This document shows positions 42,492-51,413 of a DNA stretch of 64,000 nucleotides, one piece after another. The stretch is from Natronosalvus sp042663485 (GTDB lineage Archaea > Halobacteriota > Halobacteria > Halobacteriales > Natrialbaceae): assembly GCA_042663485.1 (NCBI GenBank), contig JBHTAF010000003.1. One strand, 5' to 3'. Below the pieces are notes generated by a model, which was not told the DNA's origin, did no database searches, and saw only the letters and a program-made list of their open reading frames with translations. A program made the position numbers and the translations under genes. How positions within the stretch are numbered: position 1 is the first letter of the stretch; each line of letters opens with the position of its first letter.

Positions 42492-43838
42492 CTACCAGCT
42501 GTCGATCCAGTCGAGCGACGTCGTTCCTGGCGGCGGCGAGACGTTCTCGGCCGCGTAGACGTTGACGTTCTCGAGAACGGCGCCGCCGACCTCGTCCGAC
42601 CACGCCATCTCGCCAAAGTGGGCGCTCGAGTAGCCCTGGTGGTCGGTCGACATGACGTGGTAGCCTGCCGGCGTGAAGAAGCCGTGTTCCTCGAGCACCA
42701 TCGCGAGTTCTTCCTGTTCGGGCCAGCGCCCGAGGAGCCTGACGGCCTTGTCGGCGGCCGTCGCCCAGGCGGTCACCGCGCCGTAGCCGCTCATGAAGTG
42801 CGCGGTCGGGATCACGCCGTACTCGTTCTGGACCTCGTCGAAGAGGTCCGCGGCGGGCGTCCACTGGTCCGTGGTGGGCTGGTCCCAGTAGAAGTTTCGC
42901 GATCCGCCGTGGATCGGCCCCTCGAGGTCGCCCTCCTCGTAGTCGTTCGCCGACCCGTACAGCACCGTGCCGACGACGAGTTCCGTGTTGTCGAGCATGT
43001 CGTTCGCCTGGGCCTGCTGGAGGAGCAAGGTGGCGTCGCCGCCCCAGCAACTCGTGAAGACGACGTCCGGTTCCTCGCTGTTGATGTTGGTGACGTGGGT
43101 CGACATGTCGTCCGTAGCGAGGTCCGGCGTCCCGTTGTAAACCTCCTCGGCGCCGGTGAGCTTCTCGATCCCGGCCGAGAAGAGCGCCATCTCGTCCTCG
43201 CCGAAGGCGTAGTTCGGGTTGACGCCAGCGTACGTGTCGATGTTGTCCGCGCCGAGCACCTCGACCGCCTCCTTGGCGGCCGACAGCGCCTCCATCACGT
43301 CGTGGTTCTGGAAGCGGAACGAGTAGGTGGTATCCGGGAAGTTCTCCTCGTAGAGCGTCGTCACCGTCCCGTCGGTCGCGACGTTGATCACACCCTGGTC
43401 GTCGATCTCGGGGACCATCGCCTCGTGGCCGCCGCTCGAGATCGGGCCGAACGTCACGTCCTTGCCCTGGTCGACGAACTGCTGGTAGTTCTCGAGCTGT
43501 TCGGAGCCTTCCTCGACGATGTCGAGTTCGATCTCTCGGCCAGCGACACCGCCGTTTTCGTTGATTCGTCGGACCGCGGTTTCGGCCCCGTACTCCGCCT
43601 GAACACCGAGAACAGCGGGTGCCCCTTCTCTGAAGGTCTGTAACCCGGCCTGGATCGGCTCGTCCGGAACGTCGCCGTCGCCCGTCTCGTTCGGCGAGGA
43701 GTCGTCGCCGTCGCCGTTGCCGAGGAGTTCGGTACAGCCAGCGAGCGCGACCGCTAGCGCCGACCCGCCGAACAGTTTGAGCGCGTCTCGACGATCGATA
43801 CCACCGTTCGCCGCAGCAGGATTCGTCGCGTCGGTCAT
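42492..43838 (-). CDS. ABC transporter substrate-binding lipoprotein, HAAT family
   Basis: Extracytoplasmic receptor of the importer, 448 residues from ATG 43838. Twin-Arg start RRDALKLFGG (16-25) and a lipobox ending Cys35 (ALAGC) show Tat export and membrane anchoring. An acidic linker (38-58) is followed by a periplasmic-binding-protein type I fold: IQAGLQTFREGAPAVLGVQAEYGAETAVRRINENGGVAGREIEL, FGPISSGGHEAMVPEIDDQGV and DVVFTSCWGGDATLLLQQAQ. The Trp- and Asp-rich pocket sequences do not tell the ligand. First gene of the probable five-gene transporter + SDR operon. Confidence 0.92.
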   Translation of the reverse strand: MTDATNPAAANGGIDRRDALKLFGGSALAVALAGCTELLGNGDGDDSSPNETGDGDVPDEPIQAGLQTFREGAPAVLGVQAEYGAETAVRRINENGGVAGREIELDIVEEGSEQLENYQQFVDQGKDVTFGPISSGGHEAMVPEIDDQGVINVATDGTVTTLYEENFPDTTYSFRFQNHDVMEALSAAKEAVEVLGADNIDTYAGVNPNYAFGEDEMALFSAGIEKLTGAEEVYNGTPDLATDDMSTHVTNINSEEPDVVFTSCWGGDATLLLQQAQANDMLDNTELVVGTVLYGSANDYEEGDLEGPIHGGSRNFYWDQPTTDQWTPAADLFDEVQNEYGVIPTAHFMSGYGAVTAWATAADKAVRLLGRWPEQEELAMVLEEHGFFTPAGYHVMSTDHQGYSSAHFGEMAWSDEVGGAVLENVNVYAAENVSPPPGTTSLDWIDSW

Positions 43839-44053
43839 TGCGTAGGAACCCCCATTCGTGGCTGTATTGCCATAGGTATGGTAGCAAGCATCACTGCAAA
43901 TAGCCAAACGTGAACATGTTAATAGCGCCTCGCCGCTGTCGGACCGACACGCGAGGCGGTGGTACCACGTCGGCACTCGACGTCCGACCATCTGACAGAA
44001 AAAATACTCGTGTCTGACGTACGTTTAAGTATCGAGAACAGTCCCTAGTAGGT
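43839..44053. other. Divergent spacer, transporter operon / smc operon
   Basis: No ORF. Contains the TATA box for the 44054 gene at 44024-44031 and an imperfect AT-rich stretch (ACAGAAAAAATACTC) at about 43995-44009. I cannot place the promoter of the substrate-binding protein gene confidently. Confidence 0.4.
44024..44031 (+). promoter_or_regulatory. TATA box of coiled-coil/smc operon
   Basis: TTTAAGTA is centred about 26 nt before the ATG at 44054, implying a leaderless transcript reading into smc and scpA. Confidence 0.6.
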
Positions 44054-44377
44054 ATGCCGAAAAACCGCGTCGAGCGACTCGAGGCGACCGTGAAGGAACT
44101 CGAGTCCACCGTGGAGGGACTGACCGAAGAACTCGTCGAATCGAAAGAACGCATCCGCGTGCTCGAGGCCGAGTTGGATACTGAAATCCCGACGCGCGTT
44201 CCGGAACGTCGCCAATCGGCCGACGCCGACGCCGAGGCCGAGGTCGACGAAACGCCGGAGGCCGCCCAGAACGACGTCGCCGAGGCGGCCGCAGAAGCCG
44301 ACGGGGTCGAGGAAGAAGACGAGGCACTCGAGGGCGAACCAGAAGACTCAGGTACCGACGACATTATTGTCGCATAA
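44054..44377 (+). CDS. Small coiled-coil acidic protein preceding smc
   Basis: A 107-residue protein. Residues 3-42 are a heptad coiled coil (RVERLEATVKELESTVEGLTEELVESKERIRVLEAEL); residues 50-100 are a Glu/Ala/Asp-rich disordered tail ending DDIIVA. Automated annotations often call such sequences bZIP-like, which is not justified without a basic region. It lies 57 bp before smc on the same strand and shares its promoter, so a role in the SMC complex is plausible but unproven. Confidence 0.8.
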   Translation: MPKNRVERLEATVKELESTVEGLTEELVESKERIRVLEAELDTEIPTRVPERRQSADADAEAEVDETPEAAQNDVAEAAAEADGVEEEDEALEGEPEDSGTDDIIVA

Positions 44378-44434
44378 CTCGTCGACTCGCCCGACTCACG
44401 TCGGCGGTCGACATCCGCTCTACGGAGATCTCGA

Positions 44435-47400
44435 ATGCACATCAAGGCGCTCGTCCTGGACAATTTCAAGAGTTTCGGCCGAAAGACGAAGATCCCCTTC
44501 TACGAGGACTTCACCGTCGTCACGGGCCCGAACGGCTCCGGCAAGTCGAACATCATCGACGCCGTCCTCTTCGCGCTCGGTCTGGCTCGCACCCGCGGGA
44601 TCAGAGCCGAGAAGCTGACGGACCTGATCTACAACCCGGGCCACGACGGCGAAGGAGAGTCCTCCGGCCCACGAGAAGCGATCGTCGAGGTCATTCTCGA
44701 CAATAGCGACGAGACGCTGACGCGCTCGCAGGTCGTCAACGCCGCCGGCAGCGACGACGTCGGCGATTGCGAGGAGATCCGCATCCGTCGACGGATCAAG
44801 CGCACCGAGGACAACTACTACTCCTACTACTATCTCAACGACCGCTCGGTCAACCTCTCGGACATCCAGGACTTACTCGCCCAGGCCGGCGTCACACCAG
44901 AGGGCTACAACGTCGTCATGCAGGGCGACGTCACCGAGATAATCAACATGACGCCGTACAACCGGCGTCAGATCATCGACGAAATCGCCGGCGTCGCCGA
45001 GTTCGACGCCAAGAAGGAGGACGCCTTCGGCGAACTCGAGATCGTCCAGGAGCGCATCGACGAGGCCGAGTTGCGCATCGGCGAGAAGCGCGACCGCCTC
45101 GCACAACTCGAAGACGAGCGCCAGACGGCGCTTCGCTACCGGCGACTCCGCGAGGAAAAAGAGGAGTACGAGGGGTATCTCAAGGCGAGCGAACTCGAGA
45201 ACAAGCGCGAAGAACTCGCGGGCGTCGAGGAGAAGATCGACGGTCTCGAGGAAGAACTCGAAGAGCTCCAGCGCGAACTCGACGAACGCCAGGGGACGGT
45301 ACTCAGGCTCGAAGAGGACCTCGAGGATCTCAACGCTGAAATCGAGCGAAAGGGCGAGGACGAACAGCTGCGGATCAAGAGCGAGATCGAGTCCGTCAAG
45401 GGCGAAATCTCTCGCCTCGAGGATCGGATCGAGGCGACGACCGAGCGGATCGAGGAAGCCGAATCCACGCGACGGGAGGCGTTCGTCCAGATCGACCGCA
45501 AACAGGAGCAGGTCGCCGACCTCGAAGACGAGATGCGCGAGTACAAACTCGAGAAGGCCTCGCTCACGTCCGAAGTGCAGGAACGCGAGAGCGAGGTCGA
45601 ACGTCTCGAGGCAGAGATCGACGACGTCGACACCGAGTACGACGAGGTCAAAGCCGAACTCCGGGAGCGAAAGGACGAACTCGAAGCGGCGAAGACCGAG
45701 AAGAACGACCTCCAGCGCGAACAGGACCGCCTGCTCGACGAGGCCCGTCGTCGCTCGAACGAGGTGAGCGAGACCGAGGCCGAGATCGAGGCCCTCCAGG
45801 AGTCGATCCCCGAGATCGAGACCCAGCGCAAGGACCTCGAGCGCGAACTCCAGAAGGCCGAGGCCAACCGCGAGAACATCACGGGCGTCGTCGAGGACCT
45901 GCGCGAGGAGAAGCGCGAACTGCAGGCGAAACTCGAGGAGATCGACGACGACCTCCAGGCCAAACAGGCCGAGTACGCCGAACTCGAGGCCAACGCGGGC
46001 GAGAGCGGCGACTCCTCGTTCGGTCGAGCGGTGACGACGATCCAGAACGCGGCCATCGACGGCGTTCACGGCCCCGTCGCCGAGTTAGGAAACGTGAGCG
46101 GCGAGTACGCCATCGCCTGCGAAACCGCGGCGGGCGGCCGACTGGCGAACGTGGTCGTCGACGACGACGTGATCGGCCAGCAGTGCATCGAGTACCTCAA
46201 ATCGCGAAACGCCGGGCGGGCGACGTTCCTCCCGATCACGAAGATGCGCTCGCGAGGGCTGCCGAACGCGCCCTCTGATCCAGGGGTCGTCGACTTCGCG
46301 TACAACCTCGTCGACTTCGACGACCAGTACGCGGGCATCTTCTCGTACGTCCTCGGGGACACCCTCGTCGTCGAGGACATCGAGACCGCCCGGGCGTACA
46401 TGGGCGACTACCGCATGGTCACCCTCGACGGCGACCTCGTCGAGAAGAGCGGGGCGATGACTGGTGGCTCTCGGAAGGGATCCAGGTACTCGTTCACCAG
46501 CGGCGGGAAGGGGCAACTCGAGCGCGTCGCGACTCAGATCACCCAGCTCCAGGACGAGAAACAGTCCGTCCGGAGCGACCTCCGAGGGGTCGAGGAGCGA
46601 CTCGACGACGCCCGCGACCGGCAGACCGACGCCGCCGACGAGGTGCGCTCGATCGAGGCCGAACTCGAGAAGCTAGACGAGAAACGAGCGCGCATCGAGG
46701 GCGACGTCGAGGACCTCGAGACGAAACTCGAGGACCTCGAGGACGAGCGCGAGTCCGTCGACGAGCGGATGACCGAAATCGCCGACGAGATCGAAGCGAC
46801 CACGGGAGAGATCGACGAGATTCAGGCCGACATCGACGACCTCGAGACCGAACTCGCCGACTCGAAGATCCCCGAACTCACCGCCCAGATCGAGGACCTC
46901 GAGGCCGAAATCGACGAGCGAAAGGAACGGATGGACGCCCTCGACACGAAGCTCAACGAACTCGGCCTCGAAAAGCAGTACGCCGAGGACGCCATCGAGG
47001 ACCTCCACGACGACATCGAGACGGCCCAGAACCGGAAAGCCGAACTCGAGTCGACCATCGAGGAGTGCGAGGCCGCTATCGAGGACCAGCGCGAGAAACT
47101 CGAGGAAAAACGCGAGGCCGTCGCGGAACTCGAGGACGAGCTGGCCGAACTCAAAGGCGAACGGTCGGAGGTCAAGGAGGCCGTCTCGGAGGCCCGAACG
47201 GCCCGGGACCAGCAACAGGATCGCGTCAACGCCGTCGAGAGCAAACTCGAGTCCGCCCGCGAGCGCGCCGGCGCCCTCGAGTGGGAGATCGACGCCCTCG
47301 AAGAGGAGGTTGGCGAGTACGACCCCGAAGACGTCCCCGACCACGACACCGTCGTCGAGATGGTCGAGTTGCTCGAGGCCGACATGGAAGCGCTCGAACC

Positions 47401-48019
47401 GGTGAACATGCTGGCGATCGACGAGTACGACGAGGTGCGCTCGGACCTCGACGACCTCGAGGAGGGACGGGAGACGTTGGTCGAGGAAGCGGAGGGAATC
47501 CGCGAGCGAATCGAGCAGTACGAGACCCAGAAGAAGCGGACGTTCATGGAGTCCTACAACGCCATCGCCGAACACTTCACCGACATCTTCGAGAAGCTCT
47601 CGGAGGGGACGGGGACGCTCCACCTCGAGGACGAGGACGATCCGTTCGAAGGAGGGCTGACCATGAAAGCCCAGCCAGGCGACAAGCCCATCCAGCGCCT
47701 GGACGCGATGTCCGGGGGCGAGAAGTCCCTGACCGCGCTGGCGTTTATCTTCGCCATCCAGCGTCACAACCCGGCGCCGTTTTACGCCCTCGACGAGGTC
47801 GACGCGTTCCTCGACGCGGTCAACGCCGAGCGTGTCGGCCAGATGGTCGACGAACTCGCGGGTCGGGCCCAGTTCGTGGTCGTCTCTCACCGCTCGGCGA
47901 TGCTCGACCGGTCCGAGCGAGCCATCGGCGTCACGATGCAGCAAGACAACGTCTCGGCCGTGACGGGGATCGACCTGAGCGGCGACGGAGACGGTGAGGA
48001 GGTCCCTGCAGATGACTGA
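44435..48019 (+). CDS. smc: Chromosome segregation ATPase SMC
   Basis: A 1,194-residue SMC protein that dimerises and folds chromosomal DNA. N-terminal Walker A GPNGSGKS (31-38) follows KSFGRKTKIPFYEDFTVVT. Two long coiled-coil arms (about 165-500 and 680-1010) flank the hinge (about 525-650; VHGPVAELGNVSGEYAIACETAAGGRLANVVV). The C-terminal ATPase half has the signature MSGGEKSLTALAF near 1092 and Walker B FYALDEVDAFLD near 1115. Normal family length. Ends within scpA by an 8-bp overlap, so ScpA translation is coupled. Confidence 0.97.
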   Translation: MHIKALVLDNFKSFGRKTKIPFYEDFTVVTGPNGSGKSNIIDAVLFALGLARTRGIRAEKLTDLIYNPGHDGEGESSGPREAIVEVILDNSDETLTRSQVVNAAGSDDVGDCEEIRIRRRIKRTEDNYYSYYYLNDRSVNLSDIQDLLAQAGVTPEGYNVVMQGDVTEIINMTPYNRRQIIDEIAGVAEFDAKKEDAFGELEIVQERIDEAELRIGEKRDRLAQLEDERQTALRYRRLREEKEEYEGYLKASELENKREELAGVEEKIDGLEEELEELQRELDERQGTVLRLEEDLEDLNAEIERKGEDEQLRIKSEIESVKGEISRLEDRIEATTERIEEAESTRREAFVQIDRKQEQVADLEDEMREYKLEKASLTSEVQERESEVERLEAEIDDVDTEYDEVKAELRERKDELEAAKTEKNDLQREQDRLLDEARRRSNEVSETEAEIEALQESIPEIETQRKDLERELQKAEANRENITGVVEDLREEKRELQAKLEEIDDDLQAKQAEYAELEANAGESGDSSFGRAVTTIQNAAIDGVHGPVAELGNVSGEYAIACETAAGGRLANVVVDDDVIGQQCIEYLKSRNAGRATFLPITKMRSRGLPNAPSDPGVVDFAYNLVDFDDQYAGIFSYVLGDTLVVEDIETARAYMGDYRMVTLDGDLVEKSGAMTGGSRKGSRYSFTSGGKGQLERVATQITQLQDEKQSVRSDLRGVEERLDDARDRQTDAADEVRSIEAELEKLDEKRARIEGDVEDLETKLEDLEDERESVDERMTEIADEIEATTGEIDEIQADIDDLETELADSKIPELTAQIEDLEAEIDERKERMDALDTKLNELGLEKQYAEDAIEDLHDDIETAQNRKAELESTIEECEAAIEDQREKLEEKREAVAELEDELAELKGERSEVKEAVSEARTARDQQQDRVNAVESKLESARERAGALEWEIDALEEEVGEYDPEDVPDHDTVVEMVELLEADMEALEPVNMLAIDEYDEVRSDLDDLEEGRETLVEEAEGIRERIEQYETQKKRTFMESYNAIAEHFTDIFEKLSEGTGTLHLEDEDDPFEGGLTMKAQPGDKPIQRLDAMSGGEKSLTALAFIFAIQRHNPAPFYALDEVDAFLDAVNAERVGQMVDELAGRAQFVVVSHRSAMLDRSERAIGVTMQQDNVSAVTGIDLSGDGDGEEVPADD

Positions 48020-49025
48020 CGGCGAGGACGACATCCCCCTGCAGATCGCCAGTCACGAGGATCGCGAACGGCCGGGGTCTGACGGGAACTCGAGAGCCGG
48101 GGAGTCGGTCCTGGCGTTCGACGAAAGCGAGATCACTGGCTCGGATACCAGGGAGGACCTCGAGACGGCGGGCGATGGCGGAGACGACGGGGGCGAGGGC
48201 CGAGGCGAGGCTGGGAACGAAGACGAAGACGAAGACGAGGTCGAACCCGTCGAACTCCTCGTCCAGCTCGCCAAAGACGGCGAGATCGACCCCTGGGACA
48301 TCGACATCGTCGCCGTCACCGACAAGTTCCTCGAGGTGCTCGACGACGCCGACCTCCGCACCTCGGGTCGGGCACTGTTCTACGCGAGCGTCCTCCTCCG
48401 GATGAAGAGCGACGAACTGTTCGCCCCCGACCAGCCCGAAGAGGAGGAACTCCCGCCGTGGGAAGCCCCCTTCGCCGACGAGGCGGCGATGGAGAACGCG
48501 GCGCCTGGCTTCGACCCCATCGAGAGCCTCGAGGCCGAGATGGATCGCCGCCTCGAGCGCAAGCACGCCCGCGGAAAGCCCGAGACGCTGGACGAGCTGG
48601 TGCGAGAGCTCCGGGACGCCGAGCGCGGCACCTGGTGGAAGTCCTCCCGGAGCTACGACACGAGCGGCTCCCCGCACGGGTACGGTCGCGGGATGCAGGA
48701 ACTGAGCTACCACTCGGGGGACGACTTCCGGGTGGACGACGAGCCGACGGCCGACGACGTGACCCACACGGCCCACGAGGAGGACATCGAGGCCGTCATC
48801 GACGACGTCGAGGCCGAACTCGAGACCCACTACGAGAAGGGGCGCGACGAAGTACTGTACGCCGAGATCGATCACGTGGGCGGCACCCGCGTGATGACCT
48901 ACCTCGCGTTGCTGTTTCTGGCCCATCGCGGACGGCTGGTCCTCGAGCAGGACGAACTCTTCGGCGACCTCTGGATCGCACCCGTGACGCCGGAGGCCGA
49001 GGCCGAGGAAGCGATCGCGGATTGA
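48012..49025 (+). CDS. scpA: Segregation and condensation protein ScpA (kleisin)
   Basis: Kleisin that bridges SMC heads; 337 residues. After an acidic N-terminal extension (about 1-75) comes the ScpA core: PVELLVQLAKDGEIDPWDIDIVAVTDKFLEVLDDADLRTSGRALFYASVLLRMKSDELF. The C-terminal winged-helix part (about 255-325) has YLALLFLAHRGRLVLEQDELFGDLWIAP. ATG 48012 overlaps the smc stop; the in-frame GTG at 47994 is less likely. No scpB is adjacent. Confidence 0.95.
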   Translation: MTDGEDDIPLQIASHEDRERPGSDGNSRAGESVLAFDESEITGSDTREDLETAGDGGDDGGEGRGEAGNEDEDEDEVEPVELLVQLAKDGEIDPWDIDIVAVTDKFLEVLDDADLRTSGRALFYASVLLRMKSDELFAPDQPEEEELPPWEAPFADEAAMENAAPGFDPIESLEAEMDRRLERKHARGKPETLDELVRELRDAERGTWWKSSRSYDTSGSPHGYGRGMQELSYHSGDDFRVDDEPTADDVTHTAHEEDIEAVIDDVEAELETHYEKGRDEVLYAEIDHVGGTRVMTYLALLFLAHRGRLVLEQDELFGDLWIAPVTPEAEAEEAIAD

Positions 49026-49077
49026 CCGACGCGCGATACGTGGCACGTCGTACCGCTCGAGTCGCGCTGACGTTCCA

Positions 49078-49086
49078 ATTTTTGTA
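49078..49086 (+). promoter_or_regulatory. TATA box for small membrane protein
   Basis: ATTTTTGTA is centred about 27 nt before the ATG at 49108 and supports that start over the in-frame GTG at 49087, which overlaps the box. Confidence 0.55.
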
Positions 49087-49107
49087 GTGGCCGCCCACAC
49101 TGAGCGT

Positions 49108-49314
49108 ATGGAACGCGTACAGGCGGCCCTCGGCGGACTGGTCGTGGTCGTCGCCCTCTACGGCGGGTACGTCCTCGTGCGAACGCTCACTCGAGCGCTT
49201 TACGCGATCGTCTGGTTCACCGAGACCGTCGCGATGTTCGCGTTCGCCCTGCTCGTCGGCTACGTCGCCTACCGGGTGCTCTGGGGCGTGAGCGACGACC
49301 CGCGACGTCACTGA
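49108..49314 (+). CDS. Small two-helix membrane protein
   Basis: A 68-residue protein with two hydrophobic segments, about 7-26 and 36-57, joined by RTLTRALYAIVWFTE; C-terminus is hydrophilic and basic/acidic mixed. Haloarchaeal codon bias and a TATA box in register support a real gene. It lies 82 bp after scpA. Function unknown. Confidence 0.65.
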   Translation: MERVQAALGGLVVVVALYGGYVLVRTLTRALYAIVWFTETVAMFAFALLVGYVAYRVLWGVSDDPRRH

Positions 49315-49395
49315 CGGTGGAGGTTCGACGAGCGACGACCTGTGACTCGAGCCAATCGCAATAGTTTAGGAAGTCACGAGAAAACAAATAAACAG

Positions 49396-49902
49396 ATGTC
49401 GCGACCTGACGACGTACTCTATCGTGCCCACCTCGGCGCGTTCACCCTCCTTCGAAAGCTCTTCCCGGTCGTGGCGCTCGTCTTCCTGTTCGTCTGGCCA
49501 CCCATCGTCTTCGGGGCCGAGTGGGCCTTCGCCCTCAGCTGGGTGAACCTCCTCCTCGGTCTCTTCGTCCTCTGGATTGCCCGCGGGATCCCGCTCTATC
49601 CAGCACACACCTTCGGCGTCGAACACCGCGTCGACGAGGACACCTTCGACGGCCCCCGCAAGCACTGCGCCGGCTGTGGCACCACCTGCCGACAGGGCCT
49701 CCGACGACGCTACACCCGCCAATTCGTTCTCTTCGGCGTCCCGCTGCACACCCTCGAGTGGGGCATCAACGACTACTGCCTCGAGTGCGCCCGGCCGGGT
49801 GGCGGCCCAGGCGTCGTCCGAAGTTCGGAGGTCGGGCGCGTCCGAACGAACGACACCAGCGCGAAGCGCGAACTCGAGCGCGCGCTCGAGGACGATGCCT
49901 GA
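49396..49902 (+). CDS. Membrane protein with zinc-knuckle domain (paralogue A)
   Basis: A 168-residue protein: two hydrophobic helices (about 17-37 and 43-62), then a cytosolic domain with HCAGCGTTC (Cys-x2-Cys) and YCLEC (Cys-x2-Cys) about 40 residues later, forming a probable four-Cys zinc site. The intervening RRRYTRQFVLFGVPLHTLEWGIND is shared with the next gene, so these are tandem paralogues. The ATG at 49396 directly precedes the protein-like sequence; the open frame upstream is basic and unlikely. Its TGA overlaps the ATG of the next gene. Function unknown. Confidence 0.75.
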   Translation: MSRPDDVLYRAHLGAFTLLRKLFPVVALVFLFVWPPIVFGAEWAFALSWVNLLLGLFVLWIARGIPLYPAHTFGVEHRVDEDTFDGPRKHCAGCGTTCRQGLRRRYTRQFVLFGVPLHTLEWGINDYCLECARPGGGPGVVRSSEVGRVRTNDTSAKRELERALEDDA

Positions 49903-50390
49903 TGCCCGAGCGGCCCACCAGTCTCGACCGGCAGGTCCGGCGGCTGGCGGACAACCTCGGGTTCACCCTGCTGTGGGGCTGGCTCCTGGTTTCGCTGTTT
50001 TTCGTCCCGACGTGGTTCGGCTACTGGTGGATCGGCGCGCTCTCGTTCCTCCTCGGGCTGGCGCTCTGCTGGCAGGCCGCGGCCGCCTCGACCCATCCCG
50101 TCTACGTCGTCGGCAAACGCCGCGGGGTCTCGAGCGAGCGGGTGACCGACGAAGCGAGCGTCTGTGACGAGTGCGGTGCCAACGCGACAGGCGGCGAGCA
50201 GCGCCGGTACGCGACCCGGCAGGTCCTCTTCGGCACGACCGTCGCCGTCCCCGAGTAAGGCGAGAACGTCTACTGCCCGGACTGCCTCGAGCGCGAGGCG
50301 AGCAGCGCAGCGCTCCAGGTGAGTGCGGATGAGACGGACGAGGACGAAGCGAGCGAACGCGGCGAACTGGCTCGAGAGTTCGACGATTGA
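49902..50390 (+). pseudogene. Zinc-knuckle membrane protein (paralogue B) interrupted by in-frame TAA
   Basis: The frame from ATG 49902 to TGA 50390 is 163 codons but contains TAA at codon 119 (50256-50258). Before the stop are two membrane helices (about 22-40 and 45-62) and the first Cys pair VCDECGANA. After the stop, without any frameshift, the sequence resumes GENVYCPDCLEREASS, which carries the second Cys pair. Aligned with paralogue A, the TAA occupies the position of the Trp in LEWGINDYC. Possibilities are a recent nonsense mutation, a base-call error, or read-through. As written the zinc site cannot be completed. Confidence 0.75.
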
Positions 50391-50406
50391 CGCGCGGTGA
50401 GACCGG

Positions 50407-51261
50407 CTACTCGAGGTACTGCCCCGCTAGCAACTCGACGCGCTCGCGGGTTTCCTCGGGGATCGATTCGATGGGCGTGTTGATCGTCCCCTCGAGCGCC
50501 GACCAGGCCTCGCTCTCGAAGTCCTCAGGCATCGTCCGAACCGCCTGCTCGATCACCGCGTTGATCGACTCCTGGTTGGCCGCCGCGTTCTCGAGGACCT
50601 CCTCGAGGGTGACCTCGCTATCAGTTTTCCAGACGTCGTAGTCGGTGATTCCGGTCACCGTCGCGTAACTCATCTCGGCCTCGCGGGCGAGTTTGGCCTC
50701 CGGGATGGTGGTCATGCCGACGACGTCCCAGCCCTGGTCCCGGTAGAACTCGCTCTCGGCTCGCGTGGAGTACTGGGGTCCCTCGATGCAGACGTAGGTG
50801 CCGCCCTCCTGGATGGTAGTCTCCGTCGCCTCCCGGGCGGCCTCCGCGAGGTGGTCAACCATCGCCGGACAGTACGGGTCGGCGAAGCCCATGTGGACGA
50901 CCATTCCGTCGCCGAAGAACGTCGGCGTCCGGTGTTTCGTTCGGTCGAAGATCTGATCCGGGATCACGAGGGACTGTGGCGGCAGGTCCTCGCGCAGGCT
51001 GCCGACAGCGTTCGTCGAGATGACGCGGTCGACGCCCGCGTCCTTGAGCGCGTAGATGTTCGCCCGGTAGCTTGCCTCGGTGGGGGTGTGCTGGTGGTCC
51101 TCGCCGTGACGTGGGAGGAAGACGACCTCTTTGCCCGCTAATTCGCCGATCGTCAGATCGTCGCTCGGCTCGCCGTAGGGCGTCGTCGCCGACTCTGTCG
51201 TGACGTTCTCGAGTGGCAGTGCTTCGTAAATACCGCTTCCGCCGATGACGCCGATGGTCAT
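50407..51261 (-). CDS. mtnP: S-methyl-5'-thioadenosine phosphorylase
   Basis: Phosphorolytic cleavage of methylthioadenosine (from polyamine or SAM metabolism) to adenine and methylthioribose-1-phosphate. It has 284 residues, typical of archaeal MTAP. Motifs: IGVIGGSGIYEA, FLPRHGEDHQHTPTEASYRANI, ISTNAVGSLREDLPPQSLVIPDQIFD, CIEGPQYSTRAES and the base/ribose site VGMTTIPEAKLAREAEMSYA. The ribose binder IPEAKLARE and the TD in GITDYDVWK favour an adenine nucleoside over guanosine. The released sugar phosphate could feed the pathway at 26.7-31.1 kb only after modification. Confidence 0.94.
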   Translation of the reverse strand: MTIGVIGGSGIYEALPLENVTTESATTPYGEPSDDLTIGELAGKEVVFLPRHGEDHQHTPTEASYRANIYALKDAGVDRVISTNAVGSLREDLPPQSLVIPDQIFDRTKHRTPTFFGDGMVVHMGFADPYCPAMVDHLAEAAREATETTIQEGGTYVCIEGPQYSTRAESEFYRDQGWDVVGMTTIPEAKLAREAEMSYATVTGITDYDVWKTDSEVTLEEVLENAAANQESINAVIEQAVRTMPEDFESEAWSALEGTINTPIESIPEETRERVELLAGQYLE

Positions 51262-51413
51262 ACCTCGACGTCGACGGGGAGGTTCCTAAACGGTGTGGAA
51301 TCTGTGCGGCCCAGTTCACCACCAACTGCCGCTCGCTCGAGACGATAGGGCGATGTGACACGCTATCACGTCGTACGAGAGTTCAAGTATCCTGAGAACT
51401 ATTTCGATTCGTA

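Noticed and set aside
44873..46069. Long minus-strand frames opposite smc
   Set aside because: Leu/Val/Asp composition comes from the Glu/Leu-rich coiled-coil codons read antisense; the SMC frame has every catalytic motif.
50256..50258. Programmed recoding of the TAA as pyrrolysine or selenocysteine
   Set aside because: Pyrrolysine uses TAG and selenocysteine TGA; TAA has no known archaeal recoding, so mutation or error is more likely.
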